Program-made: the position numbers and the translations under genes
Shown: one piece after another, positions 36,145-44,341 of the stretch
Position numbering within the stretch: position 1 is the stretch's first letter
Layout of the letters: each line of letters starts with the position of its first letter
Assembly: GCA_965213935.1 (NCBI GenBank)
Contig: CBDCAO010000012.1
Location: 1,984,001-2,048,000, forward strand
Source of the DNA: Bin52 sp965213935
GTDB taxonomy: Bacteria > Pseudomonadota > Alphaproteobacteria > Thalassobaculales > Thalassobaculaceae
Reading direction: 5' to 3'
DNA length: 64,000 nt
Notes under the pieces: model-generated
The model's input: only the letters and a program-made list of their open reading frames with translations
Database searches by the model: none
Told to the model about the DNA's origin: nothing

Positions 36145-36482
36145 GGAGTGCTATTCCCGCTTTACGCCATTCGCAGAAGGGAACCGGCATGGCCGTGTTC
36201 GACCCACGTTCGCGATCTCATTCAAACACGGGACTCGGCGTTGGGCAACCGCCGACGCGAAAGCCGGGACCGATCTGGCTTGAGAAAAACCCAATCCTAT
36301 GAATGGTAGTATCCTGAGAAAGTGAAAATTCAAGCGCATCGGCTGTACTGGGAAGTCTGTTTGAGACGTCCCTGCTGGTGAACCGGCGGCAAGATACTGG
36401 ACCGATCGCAGCCCTGCGGCAGAACTCAACGATCGGCCGAGGGGCGCAGGGTCGAAGGCCTGCGCCGGCATTGTTGATCGAG
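36145..36482. other. gap between hlyD and the IS1595 relic
   Basis: No gene is visible. This stretch should hold the promoter of the export operon on the reverse strand and the left end of the IS1595 relic. I could not find convincing terminal inverted repeats by eye. Confidence 0.4.
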
Positions 36483-37331
36483 ATGCGCTGGCCAGATGGT
36501 TTCATCTGTCCCGAGTGCGGTCACGACAAGGGATGAGCCTTGCGTGGCAGGGCCCGCACCTTTGAGTGTGCTGGCTGCGGCCGGAAGACGTCGGTGACGG
36601 CCGGGACACTGTTGCACGCCAGCACGCTGCCACTGACCATCTGGTTCTGGGCTGCCCGTCTGATGGTGCCCCGTTCCAGCGGAATTTCTGCATTGCAGCT
36701 TCACAAGCAGCTTGGGATCGGATCGTACCGCAGCGCCTGGTTGCTCGCCCGCACGCTGCGTTCTGCGATGGTTGACCCCGAGCGCACCGGATTGTCAGAT
36801 CTGGTCGACGTTGACGAGACCAGCCTGCCCTTTCGAACCAGGAACGATCCGCCCGCTGGTGGGCAGGGTCGCAGCCATGACTGCAAGATGTTGATGATCG
36901 GCGCACTCGAACTCGGGGATGGAATCACGCCCGGTCGTCTTCGACTGGCGGAAATCTCCTCGTGCGGCGCCGTCGACATCGGGCGGTTCATCGTAACCGC
37001 CACCTCTTCCGACGCCATCATCAAGACCGACGGCTGGACCGGTTACGCCAGCGTTCCATCCGACCAACATCAGGTGCATGTTGTCGGGGACACCCCCGCT
37101 CACCTCATCTTCCCACGGATCCACCAGATCTGCTCCAACTTCAAGGGGTGGGCGCGAGGCCCCTACCACGGACTGCGGCACAAACACCTGCAGGCCCGCC
37201 TCGACGAATTCGTCTTCCGGTTCAATCGGCGCAAGACCCGACACGCCGCCTTCCGCTCTCTGTTCAATATCGCTCTCAAGGCCCAACCCATGACCTACGA
37301 TATGTTGATCAGACCGGAGCCAGGTGCATAA
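36483..37331 (+). pseudogene. IS1595-family transposase with an in-frame stop
   Basis: The reading frame starts MRWPDGFICPECGHDKG, the zinc-ribbon N-terminus of IS1595 transposases, then meets TGA at 36534-36536. It continues in the same frame as ALRGRARTFECAGCGRKTSV, the second CxxC pair, into the catalytic part: DVDET with the first acidic residues, KTDGWTGYASV, the HLIFPRIHQICSNFKGW segment and FVFRFNRRKTRHAAF. One CGA-to-TGA change would explain the stop. The element lies between the export operon and the precursor gene. Confidence 0.85.
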
Positions 37332-37545
37332 GCGGTTGTCACCAATCGCCGACAGTGGCCAACGAGAACAACACAAAAACTCAATAAATCAACCGGTTAC
37401 TCTCGCCACACGGGACTTGCACTCCCAAGAAAACAGTATTAGAAATCATTCGACACGATAGTCAGCATTCACCAAGTCGAGTCCCGGTCCTGCTGGACAG
37501 GATTTCGAATTTCGCAAACAGAACTGACAACGAGGGAGAGTCATC

Positions 37546-37800
37546 ATGCAATCAGCAGAAGACATGCGCGCCCACCTCACGAACAGGGCCGCCGAGGATT
37601 CGGCGTTCCGGGCCCAGCTTATCGCTGATCCGAAAAGCGTCATGAATCAGGAATTCGGAATTACGGTTCCGGACAACATCGATATCGTGGTGCATGAGAG
37701 CGACATGCGCACCGTCCATCTGGCCCTGCCGCCGGATCCCGTCATGGACGAAGAACAGCTCGAAGCGATCTCCGCGGGCCTTTGCTGCTGCGGTATCTGA
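37546..37800 (+). CDS. NHLP-type thiazole peptide precursor, C-terminus GLCCCGI
   Basis: This 84-residue precursor has a nitrile-hydratase-alpha-like leader. AEDSAFRAQLIADPKSVMNQ and EFGITVPDNIDIVVHES, with VHLALPP after them, are the family pattern. The leader ends EEQLEAISAG, a C39 processing site after Ala77-Gly78. The remaining core is L79-C80-C81-C82-G83-I84, only six residues, with three adjacent cysteines for the cyclodehydratase. A GAGGGAGAG ribosome-binding site stands before the ATG at 37546. The upstream 210 bases are AT-richer and probably hold the promoter. It is separated from the YcaO operon by the export genes and an IS relic but is the only precursor-like gene seen. Confidence 0.93.
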   Translation: MQSAEDMRAHLTNRAAEDSAFRAQLIADPKSVMNQEFGITVPDNIDIVVHESDMRTVHLALPPDPVMDEEQLEAISAGLCCCGI

Positions 37801-37815
37801 GCGACGCCAAGCGCT

Positions 37816-37837
37816 CCCGGCTCGGCTGCCGGCCGGG
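37816..37837 (+). terminator. possible attenuator hairpin after the precursor gene
   Basis: CCCGGC (37816-37821) can pair with GCCGGG (37832-37837) 16 bases after the precursor stop, with no T-run. Partial terminators are common between a RiPP precursor and the downstream gene. This one is weak and judged by eye. Confidence 0.3.
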
Positions 37838-37940
37838 CTGGGGCTCTTCTGCAGTCTAGATTATTCGGGCGCGGCTATTGTACTAGCCTCTATGCGCCCG
37901 ATTTTTCAGCCAGCCGCAAATTCTCCGAGCGGGTTCCGCG

Positions 37941-40355
37941 ATGAACGGAACCACGCGGCTTCGGTTGCCTAACGCGTTCGCGGCTCCAATGATGGCAGAC
38001 CAGCACGGCAACCCGACACGGCCGTTCGAGACACGCTTCGCGGAGCGTGTGGTTGCGTCGCGCTGGCCGATCATTGCGGCCAGTCTCATCCTGGTGTTGA
38101 TCGCTGCAGCCGGCGGCGCCTTTCTTCAATTCTCGACAAATTACCGTATCTTTTTCAGCCCGGGTAATCCCGAGCTCCTCGCTTACGAAGCGCTGGAGAA
38201 CACCTACGGGAAGACCGAAAACGTCCTCTTCATGATCGTGCCGGAGGATGGCAACGCCACCTCCGAACAAGCCCTTGAGGCTGCGGTCTGGCTGACCGAA
38301 CGAGCCTGGCAGACGCCCTATTCGAAACGGGTCGATTCGCTCGCCAATTTCCAGCACACGACGGCAGACGGAGACGAGCTGTCGGTCCGCGACCTCGTCA
38401 ATCCCGCGCTGCTCGGCGAGCCGGAGGAACGGGCCCGGATCCGCGCCGCGGCCCTCGCCGACCCGAGACTCGGCGGCAGCCTCATCGCCCGGGACGGCCG
38501 CGTCAGCGCGGTCAATGTCTCCGTGGAATTGCCGGAGGAGGACCAGGCGGTCCGCGTGCCCGAGGTCGCCCAGTTCGTCCGCAAACTTGCGGCAGAGACG
38601 GAAGAACGGTTCCCAGGCATCGAAGTGCGCACGGTCGGGACGGTGATGATCAACCACACCTTCTCGCAGGCATCGGTCGATAGCCAGAAGGTCTTTCTGC
38701 CCGCCAGCCTCGCGATCATGGCGCTGGTGCTGATCCTGCTGACCCGCAGCCTCGCGGGCGTTGCGGCGACCGGGCTGGTCATGATGTTTTCCGTCGTCGC
38801 GTCGATGGGTCTCGGCGGTTGGGCCGGCCTGCCCTTCACGCCGCCCACGGCCCCGGCGCCCACCATCGTGCTGATGATCGTCGTGGCCAATTGCGTACAT
38901 TTGCTGGTGACCTTGCAACAGCGCCTGCGGGCCGGCGATTCGAAACGCGCCGCCATCGTCGATGCGGTCCGGATCAACCTGCACCCCGTGTTCCTGGCGA
39001 GCGCCACCACGGCGCTCGGCTTCCTCTCCATGAACTTCTCCGAGGTACCGCCCTATCGCCATCTTGGTAATTTCGTGGCCTTCGGCATCGCCGCCTCCTT
39101 CCTGCTGTCGGTTACCTTCCTGCCGGCGCTGCTGTCGCTTCTGCCCATGCGGGCGCGAAGCTCGGACCGGGGAGATGACCCGGCGATGGCGGCTGTCGCG
39201 GAGTTCGTGATCCGCCGCCACAAGACGGTGCTGTGGTGCTCGGTCGCGGTCGTGCTCGCGCTGGCAGCGGCCATCCCGCGCAACGATCTCAACGACGTGC
39301 TCGTTCATTTTTTTGATGAGAGCACCGAGTTCCGGCAGGATACCGATTTCCTGGACGAGCGGCTCAGCGGCAACACGCTGCTCGAATATTCGCTGCACGC
39401 GTCGGAACCGGGCGGCGTTTCCGAGCCGGCATTTCTCGCCGCCGTCTCGGCCTTCGCCGAGTGGTACCGCAAACAGCCGGAAACGCGGCATGTCGAGACC
39501 GTCACCGATACCTTCCGCCAGCTCAACAAGAACATGCACGGCGACGATCCGGAGGCCTACCGGCTACCCGCCGGCCGTGAGCTCTCGGCCCAATATCTGC
39601 TGCTCTACGAGCTCTCGCTGCCGCAGGGTCTGGACCTGAACAACCGGATCGACGCCGACAGGGCGGCGACGCGCATGACAGTGACGACAAAGACGCTCTC
39701 CTCGCGCGATGTGCTGGCGCTGAATGCGCGCGCAAAGGCCTGGCTGAAAGGAAATGCGCCTGAAATTGCACGGGTGGACAGTTCCGGCCCCGCGCTGCTC
39801 TTCGCCCATATCGGGCAGCGCAATATCAACGCCATGCTGCTCGGCACCGCCGCCGCGCTGCTCGGCATTTCGATCATTCTGATTGCCGCATTCCGGTCGC
39901 TTCGCCTCGGCTTCATAAGCCTCGTGCCGAATTTCACGCCCGCCGTCATGGGCTTCGGCGTGTGGGGGCTGGCGGTGGGGCAGGTCGGCCTCGCCCTGTC
40001 GGTGGTGGTCGCCATGACGATCGGCATCGTCGTGGACGATACGGTGCACTTCCTCAGCAAATACCGCCGCGCGCGGCGGGAACTCGGCTATTCGTCGCAG
40101 GAAGCGGTCCGCTATGCCTTCCAGGCGGCCGGGCGGGCGCTGGTCACGACCACGGCCGTGCTGGTAGCGGGCTTCCTGATTCTCCTCCTGTCGCCGTTCA
40201 TCCCTACGGCGCAAGTGGGCCTTCTGACCGCGATGATCATAGGCTTCGCGCTGGTCGCCGACCTGCTGCTCCTGCCGGCGCTGCTGCTTGCGATCGATCG
40301 CGGCGACCCAGCTTCCGGAGAGGCCGGTACGGGCTCAGGCAGCGCTGCCGCCTGA
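37941..40355 (+). CDS. MMPL/RND-family transporter
   Basis: This 804-residue inner-membrane pump of the RND superfamily (MMPL/hopanoid-transporter-like) has a first helix at about residues 42-62 (WPIIAASLILVLIAAAGGAF). A periplasmic loop follows, then a first membrane bundle (FLPASLAIMALVLILLTRSL onward), a second large loop, and a second bundle (MLLGTAAALLGISIILIAAF to the end). Each MMPL half is represented once. The start may be ATG 37989 or 37992 instead of 37941. It follows the precursor by 140 bases on the same strand, so export of or immunity to the mature product is likely. A decayed second copy lies at 29.7 kb. Confidence 0.88.
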   Translation: MNGTTRLRLPNAFAAPMMADQHGNPTRPFETRFAERVVASRWPIIAASLILVLIAAAGGAFLQFSTNYRIFFSPGNPELLAYEALENTYGKTENVLFMIVPEDGNATSEQALEAAVWLTERAWQTPYSKRVDSLANFQHTTADGDELSVRDLVNPALLGEPEERARIRAAALADPRLGGSLIARDGRVSAVNVSVELPEEDQAVRVPEVAQFVRKLAAETEERFPGIEVRTVGTVMINHTFSQASVDSQKVFLPASLAIMALVLILLTRSLAGVAATGLVMMFSVVASMGLGGWAGLPFTPPTAPAPTIVLMIVVANCVHLLVTLQQRLRAGDSKRAAIVDAVRINLHPVFLASATTALGFLSMNFSEVPPYRHLGNFVAFGIAASFLLSVTFLPALLSLLPMRARSSDRGDDPAMAAVAEFVIRRHKTVLWCSVAVVLALAAAIPRNDLNDVLVHFFDESTEFRQDTDFLDERLSGNTLLEYSLHASEPGGVSEPAFLAAVSAFAEWYRKQPETRHVETVTDTFRQLNKNMHGDDPEAYRLPAGRELSAQYLLLYELSLPQGLDLNNRIDADRAATRMTVTTKTLSSRDVLALNARAKAWLKGNAPEIARVDSSGPALLFAHIGQRNINAMLLGTAAALLGISIILIAAFRSLRLGFISLVPNFTPAVMGFGVWGLAVGQVGLALSVVVAMTIGIVVDDTVHFLSKYRRARRELGYSSQEAVRYAFQAAGRALVTTTAVLVAGFLILLLSPFIPTAQVGLLTAMIIGFALVADLLLLPALLLAIDRGDPASGEAGTGSGSAAA

Positions 40356-40367
40356 AGCGGCCGGGTT

Positions 40368-41687
40368 TTATTCGAACGGCATCCCTTCCCCGCGGAACAC
40401 CCGTTTCGGATCGAACTCATTCTTCCAGCGAATGGCCGTGTCAAGCATGTCGCCATAGTGCTCCCGCCATTCGCCCGGTCCGTAACCCACGCGGCCCGAC
40501 AGATAGGCTTTCCCGCTGAGTCCGATCAGCGTTCTGTCGATCCGCTGCAGTCTTTCTGCCAGTTCGTTTGCCCGTTCGAAATCGTCGAAAACGGCGAGGA
40601 CCGAGTATGAAAACATTCGTTCGCCCGTGGGGTGCATGAAAAGCGGCACACCGATATCCTGCGTTGCGATCGGGTAAATGCCGATCCAGATGTCCGGCGC
40701 ACGCGGCACCCGGTCCGGGTCGAGCCACGGTTGGGCGAGGACCGTTCGAAGGGACTCCCAGGGCATGAACCAGTCCCGCCAGGGGTGATACATCCTCCGG
40801 CTGAACGCCCATCTCGGATACATTCCGGCGCGTCCGACGTCGGCTGAGTCCTTGGCGGATGCGATCTCGTCGTATCCCAGCCCTTCGAGCGCCGCCCTGT
40901 CATCAAGGCTTTCGTCATGTTCGACGCCGGCGCTCATGACGATATCCCGGTCATGGATCCGGATTTCGGCGCGAAGATGGTCGAACCGGCCTTCGCAGGC
41001 GGCCTGTTCGAAGTCGCGCGCAAACCGGTCGGCGTTGCGGTAGCAGAGCTCGTATTGCCGGATCCGCTTGCCGGCCTTCCGAAGGCGGATCCAGGCGTCG
41101 GTTACGATGCCGAACTGGCCCTGGCCGCCCCTGACTGCATCGAAGAGGCCTGAACTCCGGCTATGTGAGCACAGTACCCTCTCGCCAGTTCCGGTCACCA
41201 CCTCGAGCTGTTCGACTTGCCCGGCCTGCACACCGTGCCGATGAGACGTCGTTCCGAATCCTCCCGCAGACAGCGTGCCGCCCACGCTGACTTCCGCCGT
41301 GTCAACGAGAACCTGCGGGAGTCCGTTCGTTTCGCGTAGCGCGTCGACAATCGAGCCCCACTGCGCTCCCCCTTGCGCACGCACCAGGTTCGGGCCGGCG
41401 GTTTCGATGCGACCCAGCCAGACCGTGTCGACCACCAGCGCGCCGTCGGTCAGACTCTGACCGCCCTGGGAGTGCCCGCCACCACGAATGGCGAGTTGGA
41501 CTCCCTCTTTCGCAGCCCAGCGGACAAGCTCCATCACCTCCTCCACGCTCTTCGGTCTCGCCACCGCGCCCGGCGTTCGTTCGATCATTCTTCCGAAGTC
41601 GCGGGACCGGGGATCAAGGTCCACCTGATCCCTGCTCAGGCCCGGAATGACTCTTAGTTTGTTCATTGGCGTCCACTTTTCACGCAC
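40368..41687 (-). CDS. FAD-linked oxidase (berberine-bridge/cytokinin-dehydrogenase type)
   Basis: This 439-residue flavoenzyme has the FAD-binding type 4 fold. GVQLAIRGGGHSQGGQSLTD carries the His-containing motif used for covalent FAD attachment. It has VSVGGTLSAGGFGTTSHRHG in the middle and EFDPKRVFRGEGMPFE at the C-terminus. The layout resembles cytokinin dehydrogenases and related amine or alcohol oxidases. Translation may start at 41666 (MNKLRVIPG). It converges on the RND gene with a 12-base gap, so it may belong to the peptide cluster, but it could be an unrelated neighbour. Confidence 0.85.
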   Translation of the reverse strand: MREKWTPMNKLRVIPGLSRDQVDLDPRSRDFGRMIERTPGAVARPKSVEEVMELVRWAAKEGVQLAIRGGGHSQGGQSLTDGALVVDTVWLGRIETAGPNLVRAQGGAQWGSIVDALRETNGLPQVLVDTAEVSVGGTLSAGGFGTTSHRHGVQAGQVEQLEVVTGTGERVLCSHSRSSGLFDAVRGGQGQFGIVTDAWIRLRKAGKRIRQYELCYRNADRFARDFEQAACEGRFDHLRAEIRIHDRDIVMSAGVEHDESLDDRAALEGLGYDEIASAKDSADVGRAGMYPRWAFSRRMYHPWRDWFMPWESLRTVLAQPWLDPDRVPRAPDIWIGIYPIATQDIGVPLFMHPTGERMFSYSVLAVFDDFERANELAERLQRIDRTLIGLSGKAYLSGRVGYGPGEWREHYGDMLDTAIRWKNEFDPKRVFRGEGMPFE

Positions 41688-42479
41688 GTTGTCGATGTCT
41701 TCGGGACCCGGCGTTTCGGGTGCCCCGGTAACTACCGAAATACAACTATATCTAATTGATATATTGGCAGTAGTCGACTGACAGATAATCTAGTTGCCCC
41801 AAATGCTGTACGTTAATGACGCATTGACTCTAACCGCAAATCAATTGATAGCCGACATCGGCACTCTCAGCCGCATGATCTTCTTGTGGTGTCTGGTACG
41901 CGTCTAGTTACCTTCCTCGCGGTAGATTCTGGTAGGTACGCTTGCAGTTGATCTCTTAAACATCATGGCCCTAACCAACTCCTCCAGTCAGGCTAGCATA
42001 TTGCACAAGCGAGGAATCGACTCCCGATCTGCAAGCAGCACACCCTCGCTCCCATCGACCAACCTCAGACCTCAGACTCCCACTGCCTGACCCCGCGTCG
42101 TCTGGCGACGACGCGATGCGCCTTCGGCGCGTGGTCACCCATCACCATGGGGCCCGGACCGGACCACGACCCGGAGGGTCCTTGTCCGGACCCCAACACC
42201 GACAGAACACTTTATGGTTGACATTCCCGCGGCCTTCGGCCGTCACTCGACACAACCGAAAGGAGAACCCTGGATCAGACACCTGCACAGTGGCAAGGAC
42301 GGTGCGCGCTGCGCGCGTGGACCCCGTGTGAAATCGACCCCGTCTGGGACGCTTCGCCCGTCAAGTCACGCAGGATTCTCGGTCAAGTGGTCTGGATTCT
42401 GCATCCGATCTTCATGTCGTACTGGGAACTTGTTGGGTTCCGATAGACTTGGGACAGTGAATACAGTGGGAGCGAGAGC
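41688..42479. other. 790-base low-GC to hairpin-rich intergenic region
   Basis: The first half (about 41730-42060) is clearly AT-richer than the rest of the window and holds no convincing ORF. The second half contains several short palindromes with TTC loops. A short open frame at 42214-42483 (89 codons) overlaps the next gene by ATGA, but has no family signal and atypical codon use, so it is not called. The promoter of the secreted protein gene should lie close to 42430-42470. Confidence 0.6.
42094..42130. repeat. tandem hairpins
   Basis: A perfect 9-base stem with a four-base loop (42094-42102 with 107-115) is followed at once by a 5-base stem with loop TTC (42118-42130). A third TTC-loop palindrome (CGGCC TTC GGCCG) lies at 42230-42242. 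They could be terminators, REP-like palindromes or part of a structured RNA. Confidence 0.55.
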
Positions 42480-43025
42480 ATGAACACCATCATACGATAC
42501 CTGACGATTACTGTCCTCGGGGGGGTCGCCCTGCTTGGCCTTGCCGGTGAAGCAAGAGCGTGTCCGATGGATGCAGAAGATCAGTCTCTATATAAGCCTC
42601 ACATCTGTGATGTTTCCGTACCGGCAGGCGGACGCACCCAGAAAGTGACGTGGCGGGTGACATTCTCCGAACCGGTGAGCGGTGTCAGTTGGCACGACTT
42701 TATGACAGACGATACGAACGACACGGTCCCGGGCCACTCTGACCGCAAATACGGCCTGGGCACCGTGACGGAAGAAATCAAGAAGGTCAGCACTACGGTG
42801 TATGACATCTCCATGGAGTGGGACTGTACGGCATCGGACAATGACTGTTCACACAACGAGGACTTCACTCCGACGTATCAAGTCGGCGCCAGGCAGGATC
42901 GCTATGTGGGTGAAGTGTGGCTGGAATTGCAGTCCGATGCCGCATTCAATGAAATGCACGCGCTGCCTTCGACCCTCACAAATCCCCACACAGGCATGCC
43001 AACGGCCAGGGTCTCTGTCGAGTAA
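42480..43025 (+). CDS. secreted protein of unknown function
   Basis: This 181-residue protein has a clear Sec signal peptide (IRYLTITVLGGVALLGLAGEARA, cleavage near residue 28). The mature part of about 153 residues is acidic and strand-rich, with four cysteines (ACPMD, HICDVS, WDCTAS, NDCSHN) that could form two disulfides. Segments such as GRTQKVTWRVTFSEPVSGVSW and YVGEVWLELQSDAAF suggest a beta-sandwich. A GGAGCGAG site stands before the ATG. It lies alone in an accessory patch beside an IS4 relic. I do not recognise the family. Confidence 0.8.
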   Translation: MNTIIRYLTITVLGGVALLGLAGEARACPMDAEDQSLYKPHICDVSVPAGGRTQKVTWRVTFSEPVSGVSWHDFMTDDTNDTVPGHSDRKYGLGTVTEEIKKVSTTVYDISMEWDCTASDNDCSHNEDFTPTYQVGARQDRYVGEVWLELQSDAAFNEMHALPSTLTNPHTGMPTARVSVE

Positions 43026-43031
43026 ACCAAG

Positions 43032-43255
43032 GGGCACAGGACTTCCTGCGTCGAGACCCGCCGAAACAGCACCATCGCAATCACGTAGTACATCATCACA
43101 TCCGCGGGCAGCGCCCGGCGGCGTACGCTCTTGCGTCCGGTGCGGTGAAGCGCATCGAACATCGCCTCATGCGGATACACGCGCGCTATCACGCCAACGC
43201 TCAGGTGGTCCGGCAGGCGCAATCCGCCCGGCAACCAGGCAGCCATCCGAGCCAC
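43032..43255 (-). pseudogene. IS4-family transposase N-terminal fragment
   Basis: The reverse strand from 43255 reads LPDHLSVGVIARVYPHEAMF, then DALHRTGRKSVRRRALPADV and VMMYYVIAMVLFRRVSTQEV. This is the conserved N-terminal domain of IS4-family transposases. Similarity stops at about 43032, at the end of the secreted protein gene. The catalytic DDE part is absent, so this is a remnant. Confidence 0.75.
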
Positions 43256-43377
43256 TCCGTAACCCCGTGTGTCCCGTTGACCCGGAACCAGGGTTGCCCG
43301 GGCCTCTTTCGGTGCAACAGCTTTACGGCCTGGGGCACATTCCTGACGCTGCAGGAAAGGTCGGTGATTCTGACCCG

Positions 43378-43393
43378 TGTTTCACGTGAAACA
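43378..43393. promoter_or_regulatory. parS: parS site 1
   Basis: TGTTTCACGTGAAACA, a perfect copy of the bacterial parS palindrome bound by ParB, lies 25 bases beyond the parB stop codon. Confidence 0.95.
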
Positions 43394-43417
43394 GTCGCGG
43401 CTGTTCACCTCGTGACG

Positions 43418-44341
43418 CTAGTCCGGGTCCTGGTTGTCCGGACCGGGATCATCTTCCCGCGGATCCGGCCGGGCAAAGCCCGCGCCGACCGACAGGAATT
43501 CGAGCAGACGGTCCAGCTGGCGCAGCGAGGTGTACTGGATGATCATTGCGCCGCGCTCCGGTGTCTTCTGGGTGATCTTCACACGAGCGCCAAGGGATTC
43601 GCCGAGACTTTTCTCGACCGCCCGCAGATTCGGGTCGAGACGCCGTCGGGGTCTGCGGGGCCGGACGGGGCCGGTCTCCTGTTCGCGGCGCACCAGTTCC
43701 TCGGTTTCCCGCACCGAGAGACCCTCGGCCAGGACCCGTTGTGCCAGGACCTCGGGTTCCGAAGCAGCGAGCAGCGCGCGGCCATGACCAGCGGACAGCT
43801 GTCCCGATTGCAGATGTTGCCGAATCGCGGCCGAAAGCGACAACAGCCGGGTCGTATTGGCAATGTGACTCCGGCTCTTGCCGACCAGTCTTGCAAGGGT
43901 TTTCTGCGTATACCGGTGATCGGACAACAGCCTGCGATACCCCTCCGCTTCCTCGACCGGCGTCAGGTCGGCGCGCTGAACGTTCTCGATCAGCGCCACT
44001 GCAAGCGCTCGAGGCTCTTCCATCTCCTCGATCAGTGCCGGCAGTTCGTGCAGGCCTGCGAGCTGCGCGGCACGCCAGCGCCGTTCCCCTGCGACGATTT
44101 CGTACGCGGTGTCTCCGGTTCCGGCAGGTCTCAGCAACAGTGGTTGCAGTACGCCGTGATGGCCGATGCTCTCGGCCAGTTGTTCGAGTTCGGTCTGCTC
44201 GAACAGGCTTCGCGGCTGGTTCTGGCCCGGCACGATCTGTTCGATCGGCACCGAACGCAGCCGCGACGTTTCCTCGCCGCCTAGCAGTGAGCCGAGACCA
44301 CGGCCCAGACCACGGCGTTCACGTCCAATTTTCTGCGTCAT
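43418..44341 (-). CDS. parB: chromosome partitioning protein ParB
   Basis: This 307-residue CTPase clamp binds parS and loads onto flanking DNA during chromosome segregation. The N-terminal IGRERRGLGRGLGSLLG is the conserved ParA-interaction/start region. It contains IVPGQNQPRSLFE, the CTP-binding VAGERRWRAAQLAG box, the helix-turn-helix KTLARLVGKSRSHIANT, and a C-terminal dimer domain (ERGAMIIQYTSLRQLDRLLE). It overlaps the parA stop by four bases, and four parS sites lie in the window. Confidence 0.97.
   Translation of the reverse strand: MTQKIGRERRGLGRGLGSLLGGEETSRLRSVPIEQIVPGQNQPRSLFEQTELEQLAESIGHHGVLQPLLLRPAGTGDTAYEIVAGERRWRAAQLAGLHELPALIEEMEEPRALAVALIENVQRADLTPVEEAEGYRRLLSDHRYTQKTLARLVGKSRSHIANTTRLLSLSAAIRQHLQSGQLSAGHGRALLAASEPEVLAQRVLAEGLSVRETEELVRREQETGPVRPRRPRRRLDPNLRAVEKSLGESLGARVKITQKTPERGAMIIQYTSLRQLDRLLEFLSVGAGFARPDPREDDPGPDNQDPD

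Noticed and set aside
36145..37545. Terminal inverted repeats of the IS1595 element.
   Set aside because: No convincing pair of 15-25 base repeats with a target duplication could be found by eye, so the element ends are not annotated.
42214..42483. 89-codon open frame overlapping the secreted protein start by ATGA.
   Set aside because: It runs through strong palindromes, has no family similarity and codon use unlike its neighbours; the overlap is probably chance.
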